This document shows, piece by piece, positions 18,325-27,785 of a DNA stretch of 64,000 nucleotides. The DNA comes from Algoriphagus machipongonensis (GTDB taxonomy: Bacteria; Bacteroidota; Bacteroidia; Cytophagales; Cyclobacteriaceae): contig NZ_CM001023.1 of NCBI RefSeq assembly GCF_000166275.1, forward strand, positions 4,033,001 to 4,097,000. The letters are read 5' to 3'. Position 1 is the stretch's first letter, and each line of letters opens with the position of its first letter. The position numbers and the translations under genes are program-made. Below the pieces are notes generated by a model. That model saw only the letters and a list, made by a program, of their open reading frames with translations. It made no database searches and was not told where the DNA came from.

Positions 18325-19815
18325 ATGAAAATCAAAAACTATCTACTTGCGCTATGTCTCGGCTTATTTATAACGCTAGGACTAATTAGTTCAGCTACAC
18401 ATGCCCAACAAAATTCGCAAAAACCCAATGTACTATTCCTTTTTGCAGATGACCAACGTGCAGATGCTTTAGGAATCAACGGCAACCCATATATCCAAAC
18501 TCCGACAATCGATCAGCTAGGTCGGGAAGGGAGCCGATTCTCTAATGCTTATGTGATGGGAGGAGTACATGGAGCAATTTGTATGTCTAGCCGAGCCATG
18601 CTTTTCAGCGGTAAAAATCTATATAAGGTAACCGACAAACTCAGCGGAGAGCATACCATGACCATGAGCTTTGCAGCAGCAGGCTACAGAACCTTTGGAA
18701 CAGGAAAATGGCATAACGAAAAGGAAGCATTCGAAGCTAGTTTTCAGGAAGCCAAAAACGTGTATTTAGGCGGTATGGCCGATCATTATGACCTTCCTTT
18801 AAGGGATTATGGAGCAGATGGAAAATTAGGCGAGCCTACAAGAAAAGGTTTTTCCACTGAGCAATTTGCGCAAGCAGCAATTGACTTTATCAAAGACCAT
18901 GGCCAAAGAAACACTGATCAGCCTTTTTTCTGTTACGTAGCTTTTACGGCACCGCATGACCCCTATTCCCCTGAAGCAAATTATATCAACCATTACCCAG
19001 ATGGGACACTTCCACTTCCAGGAAATTACATGCCCTACCACCCATTTGAATTTGATCATCTGACTGTTAGAGATGAAAATTTAACTGGATGGCCAAGAAA
19101 ACCCGAGGTAATACAGATGATTTTGTCAGATTACTATGCCTTGGTAACACACTTGGACACTCAGATTGCAAAAATCCTGAATACGCTCAAAGAAACCGGG
19201 CAATATGACAATACCATTATTGTTTATGCCGCAGATAATGGCTTGGCAGCTGGAAGCCATGGTCTTCTTGGTAAGCAAAGCCTTTACGAGCATAGCTCAA
19301 AAGTACCCTTGATTATCAAAGGTCCTGGCGTCCCTCAAGACCAAGAATTGGATGCTTTTGCTTATATCCATGACCTCTACCCTACCTTGGCAGAGTTGGC
19401 AGGTATTCCTGACCCAAGTGACATCGACGGGGTAAGTTTAGTTCCTGTAATCACAGGCGAACAGGATGGAGTGAGAGATGCACTTTTCACTTCTTACCGA
19501 GGCACGGTAAGAGCAGTGAGAAACAAAAAATATAAGCTTATTCGCTATCCTGAAAGAGATTACACCCAATTATTCGACTTGGATGCCGATCCTTTGGAAA
19601 TTAACAACTTGGCTGAGAATACTGAATATCAAAGTAAAAAATCCGAGATGTTTGAGTTGATGGAAAAATGGCAAAATAGCTTCCAGGACACGGTAAAATT
19701 GACTGCCGATAAGATCAAACCCATGAAATATGATCCGGACACTTTGGTTAGAAAACCAGATCAATGGCAACCGGAATATACTTTGAAAAGGTATTTTGAA
19801 GTCAATAAAAAATAA
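18325..19815 (+). CDS. S1-family sulfatase with atypical active-site motif
   Basis: A 496-residue sulfatase with a signal peptide (1-28, ending THAQQ). Metal block LFADDQRADALGING and second block YAADNGLAAGSHGLLGKQS are conserved. The activation motif reads CMSSRAMLFSG (Cys86), so the usual proline of C-x-P-x-R is serine, while Cys and Arg are kept. Some S1 groups have C-x-A-x-R, so modification to formylglycine may still occur. I chose ATG 18325, one base after the TetR stop; an earlier ATG at 18298 would overlap that gene. Fourth sulfatase in the region. Confidence 0.88.
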   Translation: MKIKNYLLALCLGLFITLGLISSATHAQQNSQKPNVLFLFADDQRADALGINGNPYIQTPTIDQLGREGSRFSNAYVMGGVHGAICMSSRAMLFSGKNLYKVTDKLSGEHTMTMSFAAAGYRTFGTGKWHNEKEAFEASFQEAKNVYLGGMADHYDLPLRDYGADGKLGEPTRKGFSTEQFAQAAIDFIKDHGQRNTDQPFFCYVAFTAPHDPYSPEANYINHYPDGTLPLPGNYMPYHPFEFDHLTVRDENLTGWPRKPEVIQMILSDYYALVTHLDTQIAKILNTLKETGQYDNTIIVYAADNGLAAGSHGLLGKQSLYEHSSKVPLIIKGPGVPQDQELDAFAYIHDLYPTLAELAGIPDPSDIDGVSLVPVITGEQDGVRDALFTSYRGTVRAVRNKKYKLIRYPERDYTQLFDLDADPLEINNLAENTEYQSKKSEMFELMEKWQNSFQDTVKLTADKIKPMKYDPDTLVRKPDQWQPEYTLKRYFEVNKK

Positions 19816-19824
19816 ATGAGCTCG

Positions 19825-19856
19825 AAAGGCCAGTTTTTATTAAGAACTGGCCTTTT
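19825..19856 (+). terminator. Rho-independent terminator after the sulfatase operon
   Basis: Arms AAAGGCCAGTT and AACTGGCCTTT form an 11-bp stem with a nine-base loop and T-rich tail, ten bases after the sulfatase stop. It closes the 14969-19815 unit. Confidence 0.88.
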
Positions 19857-19922
19857 AACTTTTTTAACTAGGTAGGAATAGGTATTTCACCTTATTTTTA
19901 ACTGCCTACCAATTTCAATTAT

Positions 19923-20543
19923 ATGCTAAACCTCCACAATTTCCATAAATCTTACTCAACAGGTTTTAGCATAAGTGTGGATCATTTGGCTTTGGATTCA
20001 GGCATTCATTTGATCAAAGGAGCCAATGGTTCAGGAAAGTCTACTCTACTAAAGGCGATAGCAGGAATTCATGATTTTAAAGGAGAAATAAACCTACTGG
20101 GTGTTTCTATCAAAAAGGACCCGGTTTCTTATCGAAAAATGGTGAATTTCTCGGAAGCCGAACCGGTATTTCCAGAGTTTTTAAGTTTAGATGAACTGAT
20201 CAATTTTACTACTTCGATCATTCATGAGGATAAAAACCAAATCCTAGAATTGAAAGAAAAGTTGGATATCAGAGATTATTCTGAGAATCCCATTTCCTCT
20301 TATTCCTCCGGGATGCTAAAGAAATCAGCCCTGCTTTTGGCTTTTTTGGGAGAGCCCAAACTGATTATTTTAGATGAGCCATTTACGACTATAGACTTGG
20401 CTACACAGGATCATTTGAAAGAGCTGATTTTAAAGAAACAGGAAGAAGGAGTCAGTTTTATCCTTACTTCTCATATGGCAGATTTTGAAGATTTCTTTGC
20501 TTACCATTCTGTTCATGAAATCAAGGATGGATCAATAATTTGA
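19923..20543 (+). CDS. ABC transporter ATP-binding protein
   Basis: A 206-residue ATPase subunit. Walker A GANGSGKS at 33-40, signature SYSSGMLKK near 124-132 (a slightly altered LSGGQ) and Walker B LIILDEPFTTID near 144-155 are visible. Its short length and altered signature are typical of exporters of the CcmA/NatA type. The membrane subunit starts three bases after its stop, so the two form one transporter. Substrate unknown. Confidence 0.9.
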   Translation: MLNLHNFHKSYSTGFSISVDHLALDSGIHLIKGANGSGKSTLLKAIAGIHDFKGEINLLGVSIKKDPVSYRKMVNFSEAEPVFPEFLSLDELINFTTSIIHEDKNQILELKEKLDIRDYSENPISSYSSGMLKKSALLLAFLGEPKLIILDEPFTTIDLATQDHLKELILKKQEEGVSFILTSHMADFEDFFAYHSVHEIKDGSII

Positions 20544-20545
20544 TA

Positions 20546-21604
20546 ATGAGGGAGCTCTTGCTTAAATCTTTTGTTTACCCTTTTTACAAGGCCTATTTAG
20601 GTTTCTTCATTCTAATCCTGACGATTTTTGGTGTTTTCATGGAATTGAAGCAGCATCTTATGCTGGCAGAAAAAATACTGCTGAGCCAAAAGTGGTTCAC
20701 ATTTCTTTTACTTGCTTTCGCGATTTATGTGGTTCTCCAATGGAGTTTTCAAAAAAAACTTATCCACGATCCCAGATACCGACAATTTCAAAAATTTTCG
20801 TTTCTAAGCTTTAGAGATTTTGTGCTTTTTTTCTCACCGGTTTGGTTAGCTAATCACAGCTTACTTCTACTCTATTTTTTATTACTTTTCTTTACCGGAA
20901 TTCCTTTGCTGGCCTGGTCTAAACTAGTCATTCTCATAATCTTTTTAGGTGTTTCTTATGGGCTTTCCTTGTATTACACCTTTCTCAGGTTTAGGAATTT
21001 TCATCCGGAAAAACTGGTTCAAAACAACCAAATCATAAAGGAAAAACCCTTTTCGATCTGGTTTCTATTTCATTTAAAAGAAAACAGACCTTTACTATTA
21101 CTTCTAGTAAAAGGTTTCAGTCTATTTATCTTGAGCGGCTTTTTCTATTCTTTTTTTGCAGGGAAATACGATGCGAGATGGCTTGCCTTTGGATTGCTGA
21201 TTAGCTGTTTTATTCATTATCCGATCTGGCTGGAAAAATGGGAGTTTGGAGAAAGAAAACTCTACTTTTTTAGAAATCTACCATTGAGGTTTATGCAAAA
21301 AATCCGTTTGGAACTTTTGACAATCTTGATGCTGACCCTACCTGAAATAATTTTGATCTTATTCCACGGGAGAGCAATTGAAAGCAATTCCTCCCTAATT
21401 TACCTTATCTTTTTTTGGCTTGGCCTCCATCCAGGCATGAATGCACTGTGTCATTTGGCTCAGGTAAAACAACAATACAACCTACTCTATTTCGCTTTTT
21501 TTGGAGTCTTCTTAGCTATCATATTCGGATTCAATCTGGCTATCCTGGCTTTGGTTTTCCTTATCTCTTTTGGGTATAGTATTCATTCTCCTCTCAGGAT
21601 ATAA
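20546..21604 (+). CDS. ABC transporter membrane subunit
   Basis: A 352-residue polytopic inner-membrane protein with about eight to ten hydrophobic segments and no clear family motif. It pairs with the ATP-binding protein just upstream. ATG 20546 is preferred over an overlapping TTG at 20540. The large cytoplasmic parts are rich in Phe, Leu and basic residues. An unrecognised, poorly conserved permease; substrate and direction unknown, likely export by analogy to small two-gene ABC systems. Confidence 0.7.
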   Translation: MRELLLKSFVYPFYKAYLGFFILILTIFGVFMELKQHLMLAEKILLSQKWFTFLLLAFAIYVVLQWSFQKKLIHDPRYRQFQKFSFLSFRDFVLFFSPVWLANHSLLLLYFLLLFFTGIPLLAWSKLVILIIFLGVSYGLSLYYTFLRFRNFHPEKLVQNNQIIKEKPFSIWFLFHLKENRPLLLLLVKGFSLFILSGFFYSFFAGKYDARWLAFGLLISCFIHYPIWLEKWEFGERKLYFFRNLPLRFMQKIRLELLTILMLTLPEIILILFHGRAIESNSSLIYLIFFWLGLHPGMNALCHLAQVKQQYNLLYFAFFGVFLAIIFGFNLAILALVFLISFGYSIHSPLRI

Positions 21605-21608
21605 AAAA

Positions 21609-21630
21609 AAGGGAGGTTAAAACCTCCCTT
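21609..21630. terminator. Bidirectional terminator between convergent genes
   Basis: Arms GGGAGGTT (21611-21618) and AACCTCCC (21621-21628) with an A run before and T bases after. It lies between the ABC membrane gene (plus) and the lipoprotein gene (minus). The A run is a strong T tract for the minus-strand gene. Confidence 0.8.
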
Positions 21631-21634
21631 CAAC

Positions 21635-22111
21635 TTAATTAGTTACTCTTTTGAATTGGATATCACTGAAACAGATATCTCCTTCACATCCTCTTGGAAA
21701 TAACAAAACAGATTGGTCTTCTATGACTTCAAATGGAATATTACCAAATGAAGCAGGATTATCAAACAATTCATCTTTGGGAACATAGCTTCCGCTAGCG
21801 GTATACATGGTAGTCGCATATTGATAATCTGGGACGGACACCTTTCCATCCTCAATCAAAAAGGTTCCTTCTGCATAAAACTGGTAACCAAGATCCTCCT
21901 CTGAGCCAGGTTCACGAATTGTTCTAAAGTAAGACATCGTTCCATCAGCTCTATAAATCATCGTTGTAACTGCATCTTTATCCCAATCATCCACATAATA
22001 AGATTGTTGCCATTCCCCTATAATCGGTGAATTAATTTTCTCTACATCCTCATTACAGGAGGAAAAAACCAAACAAATGATTAAAAAATTGAAGTAAAAC
22101 AGTTTTTTCAT
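21635..22111 (-). CDS. Small lipoprotein, lipocalin-like
   Basis: A 158-residue lipoprotein with lipobox VFSSC (Cys19). The body has GEWQQSYYVDDWDKD, TMIYRADGTMSYFRT and YAEGTFLIEDGKVSV, a beta-strand pattern like the lipocalin-like lipoproteins common in Bacteroidota (I-x-G-x-W start, then DGT). Two cysteines near the C-terminus (GCEGDICFSD) may form a disulfide. No function can be given. Convergent with the ABC genes and divergent from the LytTR regulator. Confidence 0.65.
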   Translation of the reverse strand: MKKLFYFNFLIICLVFSSCNEDVEKINSPIIGEWQQSYYVDDWDKDAVTTMIYRADGTMSYFRTIREPGSEEDLGYQFYAEGTFLIEDGKVSVPDYQYATTMYTASGSYVPKDELFDNPASFGNIPFEVIEDQSVLLFPRGCEGDICFSDIQFKRVTN

Positions 22112-22308
22112 GGTTGATTTTCATTGGTTATTCCTCATCATTACGAAAGAGATTGTTTAAATGTTAACAACTTAGTTTGAAAAATTCAATTTTTCATTTC
22201 TCAAATTAATCTGTCCTTGGATTAGGTTTAATAAGAGAAATCGTAAGAAAAACTTTGGAATCCTGTGGGGCTATTCTTTTATTTATCGAACCCTTAAAAT
22301 CCGATTCC

Positions 22309-23043
22309 TTGAGTCAAATAAATATTCTTATTGTTGAAGATGAATTAATCATCGCAGAAGATCTAAAAGATATACTTGAAAGCCAGGGATATCATGTCTC
22401 TGGAATTGCCGTAAGTGCTAGAGAAGCCTTACAAATTATAGAAGAGCACCATATTGACATCGCGTTACTGGACATAAAAATCAAAGGTGGTAAAGATGGA
22501 ATTATGCTAGGAAAGGAAATCCGTGAACATTACCGTATTCCCTTTGTCTATTTAACTTCACATGTAGATACTGCTACACTTTCTAGAGCCAAAGAGACAT
22601 TCCCCTATGGCTACCTGGTAAAACCTTTCAACGAAAAAGAAATCCATGCAACTATTGAAGTTGCGATAAGTAATTTCGCATCAGAAAACACCAAAAAAGA
22701 ATTAACAGACTCCGCAGATGAATTCGTTTTAAAAGACAGCCTTTTTGTCCGGTCCAATGGGATGCTAATAAAGCTTAAATTAGAGCAGATAATCTATTTA
22801 GAGGCTGATGCGAATTACACTCAAGTGTTTTTAAAAGATAAAAAATACGTCGTTAGATCCACTTTAAAAGACTTAGAACAAAAACTCAACCCCAATTTTT
22901 TCGCAAGAATTCATAAATCTTTCCTTATCAATTTAGAGAAGATTGAAGCAATCGATGCACAGTCGGTTCACATAGGAGGTAAAGAAATTCCTATCTCAAG
23001 GTCTCAGCATAGTTGGTTAATCAATCAAATTAAAACTTTGTAG
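22309..23043 (+). CDS. LytTR-family response regulator
   Basis: A response regulator of about 244 residues. The receiver domain begins at once (INILIVEDELIIAEDL), has the phospho-acceptor Asp in ALLDIKIKGGKDG, the conserved Thr/Ser in VYLTSH and Lys in GYLVKPFNEKE. The C-terminal LytTR DNA-binding domain covers about 140-244 (LEADANYTQVFLKDKKYVVRSTLKDLE, FARIHKSFLINL). No ATG is in frame near the N-terminus; TTG 22309 gives a normal length, and a TTG at 22255 would add 18 hydrophobic residues. The likely partner kinase is encoded at 23697-25982. Confidence 0.88.
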   Translation: MSQINILIVEDELIIAEDLKDILESQGYHVSGIAVSAREALQIIEEHHIDIALLDIKIKGGKDGIMLGKEIREHYRIPFVYLTSHVDTATLSRAKETFPYGYLVKPFNEKEIHATIEVAISNFASENTKKELTDSADEFVLKDSLFVRSNGMLIKLKLEQIIYLEADANYTQVFLKDKKYVVRSTLKDLEQKLNPNFFARIHKSFLINLEKIEAIDAQSVHIGGKEIPISRSQHSWLINQIKTL

Positions 23044-23189
23044 AAAGTTTATTTTGCGAGGAATTTTATCAATTTACATTTCTCGACAGTTCATCTACAA
23101 ATCCTATCTGTTGATCCCTAAAGCAAGCTTGCGAAAGCTTAAATAGGCTACATTTTAATCAGTAATTGTTTAACACAAATCAATTATTG

Positions 23190-23618
23190 ATGAAAACGAT
23201 CAAATTTTTACTCCTGCTTTTAGCAGTTTCTTGCTTTATTTTAAGTTCCTCTGCACAAAATGAATTGGCCATAAATTCTACCGCTGAATTAAATCCTTCA
23301 AAGAAAGGAAAAAAACTCACCGCGGCACCGACTTTCTATGGAGGCAACCTAGAACTTTCTAAGTATTTCAATAATCATCTAGCCTATCCTGAATTAGCCA
23401 AAAAACAAGGAATAGAAGGTAAAATTCTAGTCGAATTCACAATAACCGAAAAAGGTGTGATTCAAGAAATCGAGCTTTTAAATTCCTTAAGTGAAGATTT
23501 GGATAAAGAGGCGCTTCGGTTGGTTAGAAATATGCCCGATTGGCAGCCTGCCTACCAAGATGGAAAAGCCAGGCAAGTGAAATACCAATTACCGATACTT
23601 TTCAAATTAGATAAATAG
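23190..23618 (+). CDS. TonB-like energy-transducer C-terminal domain protein
   Basis: A 142-residue protein with a signal peptide or membrane anchor (1-22, ending SSSAQ) and a single TonB C-terminal domain (about 60-142; YPELAKKQGIEGKILVEFTITEKG and ALRLVRNMPDWQPAYQDGKARQVKYQLPI). It lacks the ExbB/D-interacting and proline-rich parts of a full TonB, so it may not transduce energy. The Bacteroidota have many such short TonB_C proteins. It sits between a response regulator and a histidine kinase. Confidence 0.82.
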   Translation: MKTIKFLLLLLAVSCFILSSSAQNELAINSTAELNPSKKGKKLTAAPTFYGGNLELSKYFNNHLAYPELAKKQGIEGKILVEFTITEKGVIQEIELLNSLSEDLDKEALRLVRNMPDWQPAYQDGKARQVKYQLPILFKLDK

Positions 23619-23696
23619 AAGATGATAAATACCTGATACAGGATGACAAGCTAGGGGAAAGGGCAGCAGAAGGGTGATAGTTTTATACTAATCGTT

Positions 23697-25982
23697 ATGA
23701 AAAATCTAGGGTTTTGGTTAGGTTCAATTGAATTATTTAAAGCCTGCTTACCTACCAAAAAAGTTCATACGGTGAAAATACTTAAGTTTTTTGTGATTAT
23801 TTTTTTAGTCTGCCCTTTTATTTCCAAAGCTCAATCTGAAAATTGGTCTTCAGATTCTTTATCAATTTATGATTCTAAAATTCAAGAAGAACTCAATGAA
23901 GAGAACTTCGAGGATGTCAAAACCCTTTTTAGTATTCTCTATGAAAGAGGAGCGAGTTCTCTTGAACCTGCCATCTACGAGTACTTTTATCAAGCAATAG
24001 AAGACCCGCGGATTAAGAAAAGTGCCGAATTACTCGCAAGGATCCAACACAATCTTGGCAACTTAGAATTCTATAGATCAGATTTTAAAGCCGCAAAAAA
24101 TGCCTTCAAATTAGCTTTAGCCAACTATCAAAAAGCCGGAGAAAAAGAAAGTGCTGCGGGTATGGCTATGAACTTGGGGATTATTCAGGAGCGTGAATCC
24201 AATTATGACTCAGCTTTAGCTGCATATGATCAGGCATTACCCATTTTTCAAGAATTAAATGATACATCGGGGGTAGCAACAGTCCTCGAAAACATAGGAC
24301 TCGCTCATAGCTACAAGGGAAACTACGAGTTGGCACTTGATTATATGGAAATGACTGACTCTGTATTGAAAACCAATACTCCATTAAATTCGGGTCGATG
24401 GACGAATCTTTTCTACAATAAAACGACGATCTATAATTCTCTAGGGGAATATGAGTATGCTTTATTTTTCGCTTTGAAAGGGCTAAAGTTAAGCGAGGAA
24501 CTTGAAGATCCCCGCAGAATCAACATTGGGTATATTATGCTTGAGGACACCTACGATAACCTTGAGGATAAAGAAAACTGGCTGAAGTATGTGATGCTGG
24601 CGAAAGTATTTGCCGAAAATTCCGAGAATGGACTACGAGTCGCTGATTTAAATTTCAAACTCGCAAGGTATCATTTGGAATCTGAGACCTTCGATTCGGC
24701 CTCCTATTATGCAGAGAAGGGCATGGAATATTACCTTGAAAATAATTACGCTGAAGGGAAAACCCGTGGACATATTTTAATTGGTAAGATCTATTTTTCG
24801 CAGGAAATGTATCAGAAAGCCATCTCTGAATACCAGTTGGCACTTCAGAGTATGAGCAATGAGGACAGCAGGGAGATTGCCTCTGTGAGTCATAATCTTG
24901 GAATTTCTTATTCCCGAATCGGAGATTATGCAAAAGCCGATGAATATCTGAACCAAGCATTAAGCTATCGGCTCGATTTTGGGCAAAAAAGTTCACTGGC
25001 TCCCACTTATCTGGCGCTTTCAGAATCAAATCTAGATCGGGGAAACTATAAAAATGCCTATGAGTTTTTTGTGAAATATAAATCCTACGAAGACAGTATT
25101 TTGGATGAAACCAAAACCAAACAAATCGCTGAATTACAGACCCAATACGAAACAGAAAAGAAAGACCAAACCATCGTAGAGTTAGAACAGAAATCAGAAA
25201 TTCAGCGATTAGAAGCAGAAACTCAAAAAAGCCAAATATACCTTAGCTTAATTGGGATTGCCCTATTAATAGTCATTGTAGCTGCTCTTTATTATCGTTC
25301 ACAACTCAAGCAAAAAGCTAATCAAGAACTGGCAGCAAAAAATAAAGAAATAGAAAAGCAAAACTCAGAAAAAGAGTTGCTGCTGAAGGAAATCCATCAT
25401 AGAGTTAAAAACAATTTACAGATCATCTCCAGCCTTCTAAGCATGCAAACGAGGGGAGTTCATGACCTTAAAGTAATTGATGCTATGAAAGAAAGTCAGA
25501 GTCGTGTAAAAACCATGGCTTTGATTCATGAAAAACTCTACCAATACGAGAATCTTTCCAGCATTAATATGCAAGAATATATGAAGCAACTCAGCGATTT
25601 CCTGACTCAGACTTATGGCCGGAATAAGGAAATTGAAGTGATCATTGAATCTGAAGAAATTAACCTGGACATTGATACGGCAGTACCACTCGGCCTAATT
25701 ACAAATGAACTTTTAAGCAATGCCTTAAAATATGCCTTTGAGGAATCTCAACAAGGAACAATTAAGATCAGCTTAAATCAAGTGCGAAAAGACAGTTACC
25801 TTTTGATAGTCAGTGACACCGGCAAAGGCTTGGACAAGGATTTGGATATTGGTAAAACCAGTTCTTTGGGCTTGAGACTGGTGCGAACATTAACCCGTCA
25901 AATCAATGGTAACTTATCCATATCATCTGATTCCGGAACCACCTTTTCTATTGAATGGGAAAAAGAAGATTTAGCTGCCTAA
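23697..25982 (+). CDS. TPR-containing sensor histidine kinase (HisKA_2/HWE type)
   Basis: A 761-residue membrane kinase. It has an N-terminal signal or anchor, tetratricopeptide repeats over about 90-480 (for example ALAAYDQALPIFQELNDTSG and ASVSHNLGISYSRIGDYAKADEYLNQAL), a coiled coil, one transmembrane segment near 518-540, and a HisKA_2-type dimer domain EIHHRVKNNLQIISSLLSMQ with the phospho-histidine near 568. The HATPase follows with NELLSNALKYAF and DTGKGLD. A GTG at 23772 would give a cleaner signal peptide and may be the real start. Probable partner of the LytTR regulator just upstream. Confidence 0.9.
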   Translation: MKNLGFWLGSIELFKACLPTKKVHTVKILKFFVIIFLVCPFISKAQSENWSSDSLSIYDSKIQEELNEENFEDVKTLFSILYERGASSLEPAIYEYFYQAIEDPRIKKSAELLARIQHNLGNLEFYRSDFKAAKNAFKLALANYQKAGEKESAAGMAMNLGIIQERESNYDSALAAYDQALPIFQELNDTSGVATVLENIGLAHSYKGNYELALDYMEMTDSVLKTNTPLNSGRWTNLFYNKTTIYNSLGEYEYALFFALKGLKLSEELEDPRRINIGYIMLEDTYDNLEDKENWLKYVMLAKVFAENSENGLRVADLNFKLARYHLESETFDSASYYAEKGMEYYLENNYAEGKTRGHILIGKIYFSQEMYQKAISEYQLALQSMSNEDSREIASVSHNLGISYSRIGDYAKADEYLNQALSYRLDFGQKSSLAPTYLALSESNLDRGNYKNAYEFFVKYKSYEDSILDETKTKQIAELQTQYETEKKDQTIVELEQKSEIQRLEAETQKSQIYLSLIGIALLIVIVAALYYRSQLKQKANQELAAKNKEIEKQNSEKELLLKEIHHRVKNNLQIISSLLSMQTRGVHDLKVIDAMKESQSRVKTMALIHEKLYQYENLSSINMQEYMKQLSDFLTQTYGRNKEIEVIIESEEINLDIDTAVPLGLITNELLSNALKYAFEESQQGTIKISLNQVRKDSYLLIVSDTGKGLDKDLDIGKTSSLGLRLVRTLTRQINGNLSISSDSGTTFSIEWEKEDLAA

Positions 25983-25984
25983 TG

Positions 25985-27529
25985 CTATTTTAAATAAATG
26001 GATTGCAAAAACTGGATCTGCTCCAAATGCGGAGGTTTAATAGGTTGAATTTCCTCCCCCAACTCCATCAACATGGGGTTATCCGAAGAAAATGCAGGCC
26101 ATTTAGGTAATCCTTCCCCGTTTGGATCTCCATTTTTCACAAAATTCACCCAGTACTGAGACATCGCATCTTCCAGTTTATAATCTACTTCTGTAAAAGG
26201 TCTGTTCCAATACTTCAGGGTATGAAAAGAGTAGCTAAACTCAGCAGAATGAAATGCTCCGTAATTCGGCTCTCCTGGTGGTACTCTCGTAAAATGGTAC
26301 AAATAGGATGATTCCGGTGCCAGTTCAGATTGGATTTTAGCCCATGTAAAGTTTTGATACCCAAACATCATTTCAGACAGGACCGCCTGAGTTTCTTCTA
26401 GCTCTTCTTCCGAATTGGCAGGAAAAAATTTCAAATATTCTTCATAGCGATCAGGGTATTTCTGCTTAGCTGTCTCCTGAAATTGTGCTGGTATTTGAGG
26501 ACCAGCAAAAGATACATTATCATCCGCATTCCAGCCGGTCAGCAATTTCACAGCGTTTGATGCTCCACTTGTAAATGCCTCATCAAAATTTATTGGAATC
26601 ACATAATCATCTTTATAAGGCCAAAAACTCCCTCCGGCTGCCAAAAGAGAATCTGCGGGAATCATCCTCATTTCATCAATAGAGGAAACACCCAATTTCT
26701 GCATAAATTCTTCTCCTCCTTTTTCTACAACCTCTTTTCCTATTCCTCCTCGTGCTCCGTCAAAATTGAACATCGCTCCACTTTGGGCAATAGCTTTATT
26801 AAAAAGCCCTTTCGCTAAGGGAGAACCTACCAAAACATTGACACTCATTGATCCTGCAGATTGACCCGCAATAGTTACATTATCAGGGTCTCCTCCAAAA
26901 GCTGCAATATTATTCTTGACCCACATCAACGCTGCAATTTGATCCAAAAAAGCATAGTTTCCTGAAGTTCCAGAACTTGAATTCTCAGATAATTCAGGAC
27001 TGGCGAGAAATCCAAAAACTCCTAGTCTATAATTGATCGTTACTACTACAATCCCTTTTTTGGCTAATTCTTCTCCATCGTATAGCGGAACAGTCCCCGA
27101 ACCACCTGAAAATCCTCCTCCGTGAATCCATACCATCACAGGCCTCTTTTCTTCCTGATTTTCTGCTCCAGTCCAAACATTTAGATATAGGCAATCTTCT
27201 GAAATAGGGGCTGGTGGAATTAAAAACTCTTCTGACCAGGCAAAGAATGGCACTGGAGGTCTTTGAATTGCAGATGGTGGATTATCGACAGTTACTTTGA
27301 TTCCTTCCCAAGGTTTAACAGGCTGGGGCTCTCTCCACCGATTCTCACCTATAGGCGGTGCTGCAAAGGGGATTCCCATAAAAGTTTTAATTGAATCCTC
27401 TCCTACCAATTTACCTGATATCACTCCATCTTGAGTTTTTAAGGAATTGACATCTACTTTTGGTACTGGAGCTTCTTGACTACATGCCATCAAAAAACCT
27501 AAAAAGAAGAAAAGGAGACTATTTTTCAT
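25985..27529 (-). CDS. Carboxylesterase type B lipoprotein
   Basis: A 514-residue alpha/beta-hydrolase of the carboxylesterase/cholinesterase family. Lipobox GFLMAC (Cys16) suggests surface lipidation. The family pattern EDCLYLNVWTG, the oxyanion HGGGFSGGSG, the nucleophile elbow GQSAG near Ser223, and the catalytic His in AFHSAEFSYSF near 426 are visible. Length is standard. Substrate is a carboxylic ester, not further predictable. Its stop is two bases from the convergent kinase gene. Confidence 0.92.
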   Translation of the reverse strand: MKNSLLFFFLGFLMACSQEAPVPKVDVNSLKTQDGVISGKLVGEDSIKTFMGIPFAAPPIGENRWREPQPVKPWEGIKVTVDNPPSAIQRPPVPFFAWSEEFLIPPAPISEDCLYLNVWTGAENQEEKRPVMVWIHGGGFSGGSGTVPLYDGEELAKKGIVVVTINYRLGVFGFLASPELSENSSSGTSGNYAFLDQIAALMWVKNNIAAFGGDPDNVTIAGQSAGSMSVNVLVGSPLAKGLFNKAIAQSGAMFNFDGARGGIGKEVVEKGGEEFMQKLGVSSIDEMRMIPADSLLAAGGSFWPYKDDYVIPINFDEAFTSGASNAVKLLTGWNADDNVSFAGPQIPAQFQETAKQKYPDRYEEYLKFFPANSEEELEETQAVLSEMMFGYQNFTWAKIQSELAPESSYLYHFTRVPPGEPNYGAFHSAEFSYSFHTLKYWNRPFTEVDYKLEDAMSQYWVNFVKNGDPNGEGLPKWPAFSSDNPMLMELGEEIQPIKPPHLEQIQFLQSIYLK

Positions 27530-27785
27530 GAACGGAATGGTTTGAATACCTACTTGTTTGTCTAAATCTAATGATTTAATGATTCAGAGTGAAACATTAG
27601 GTTTTCCCACGACAATACTTTCATAAATATTGAGTCCAGGACCTCATTAAAATGGCCGAAAACGAATGCAAAACTTGTTCAAATTCGCACACCTTTTTCA
27701 TATGAAATAGCAGATATGCTCTATAATGGCTAATTTCTTAAGCTGGAATGCCTTTTGCATTTTAAGTGATTAAATAAAATCAACT

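Noticed and set aside
22255-22308. TTG start giving a longer response regulator
   Set aside because: The extra 18 residues precede the receiver domain without adding a motif; TTG 22309 places the first receiver strand normally. Both are non-ATG, so this is not certain.
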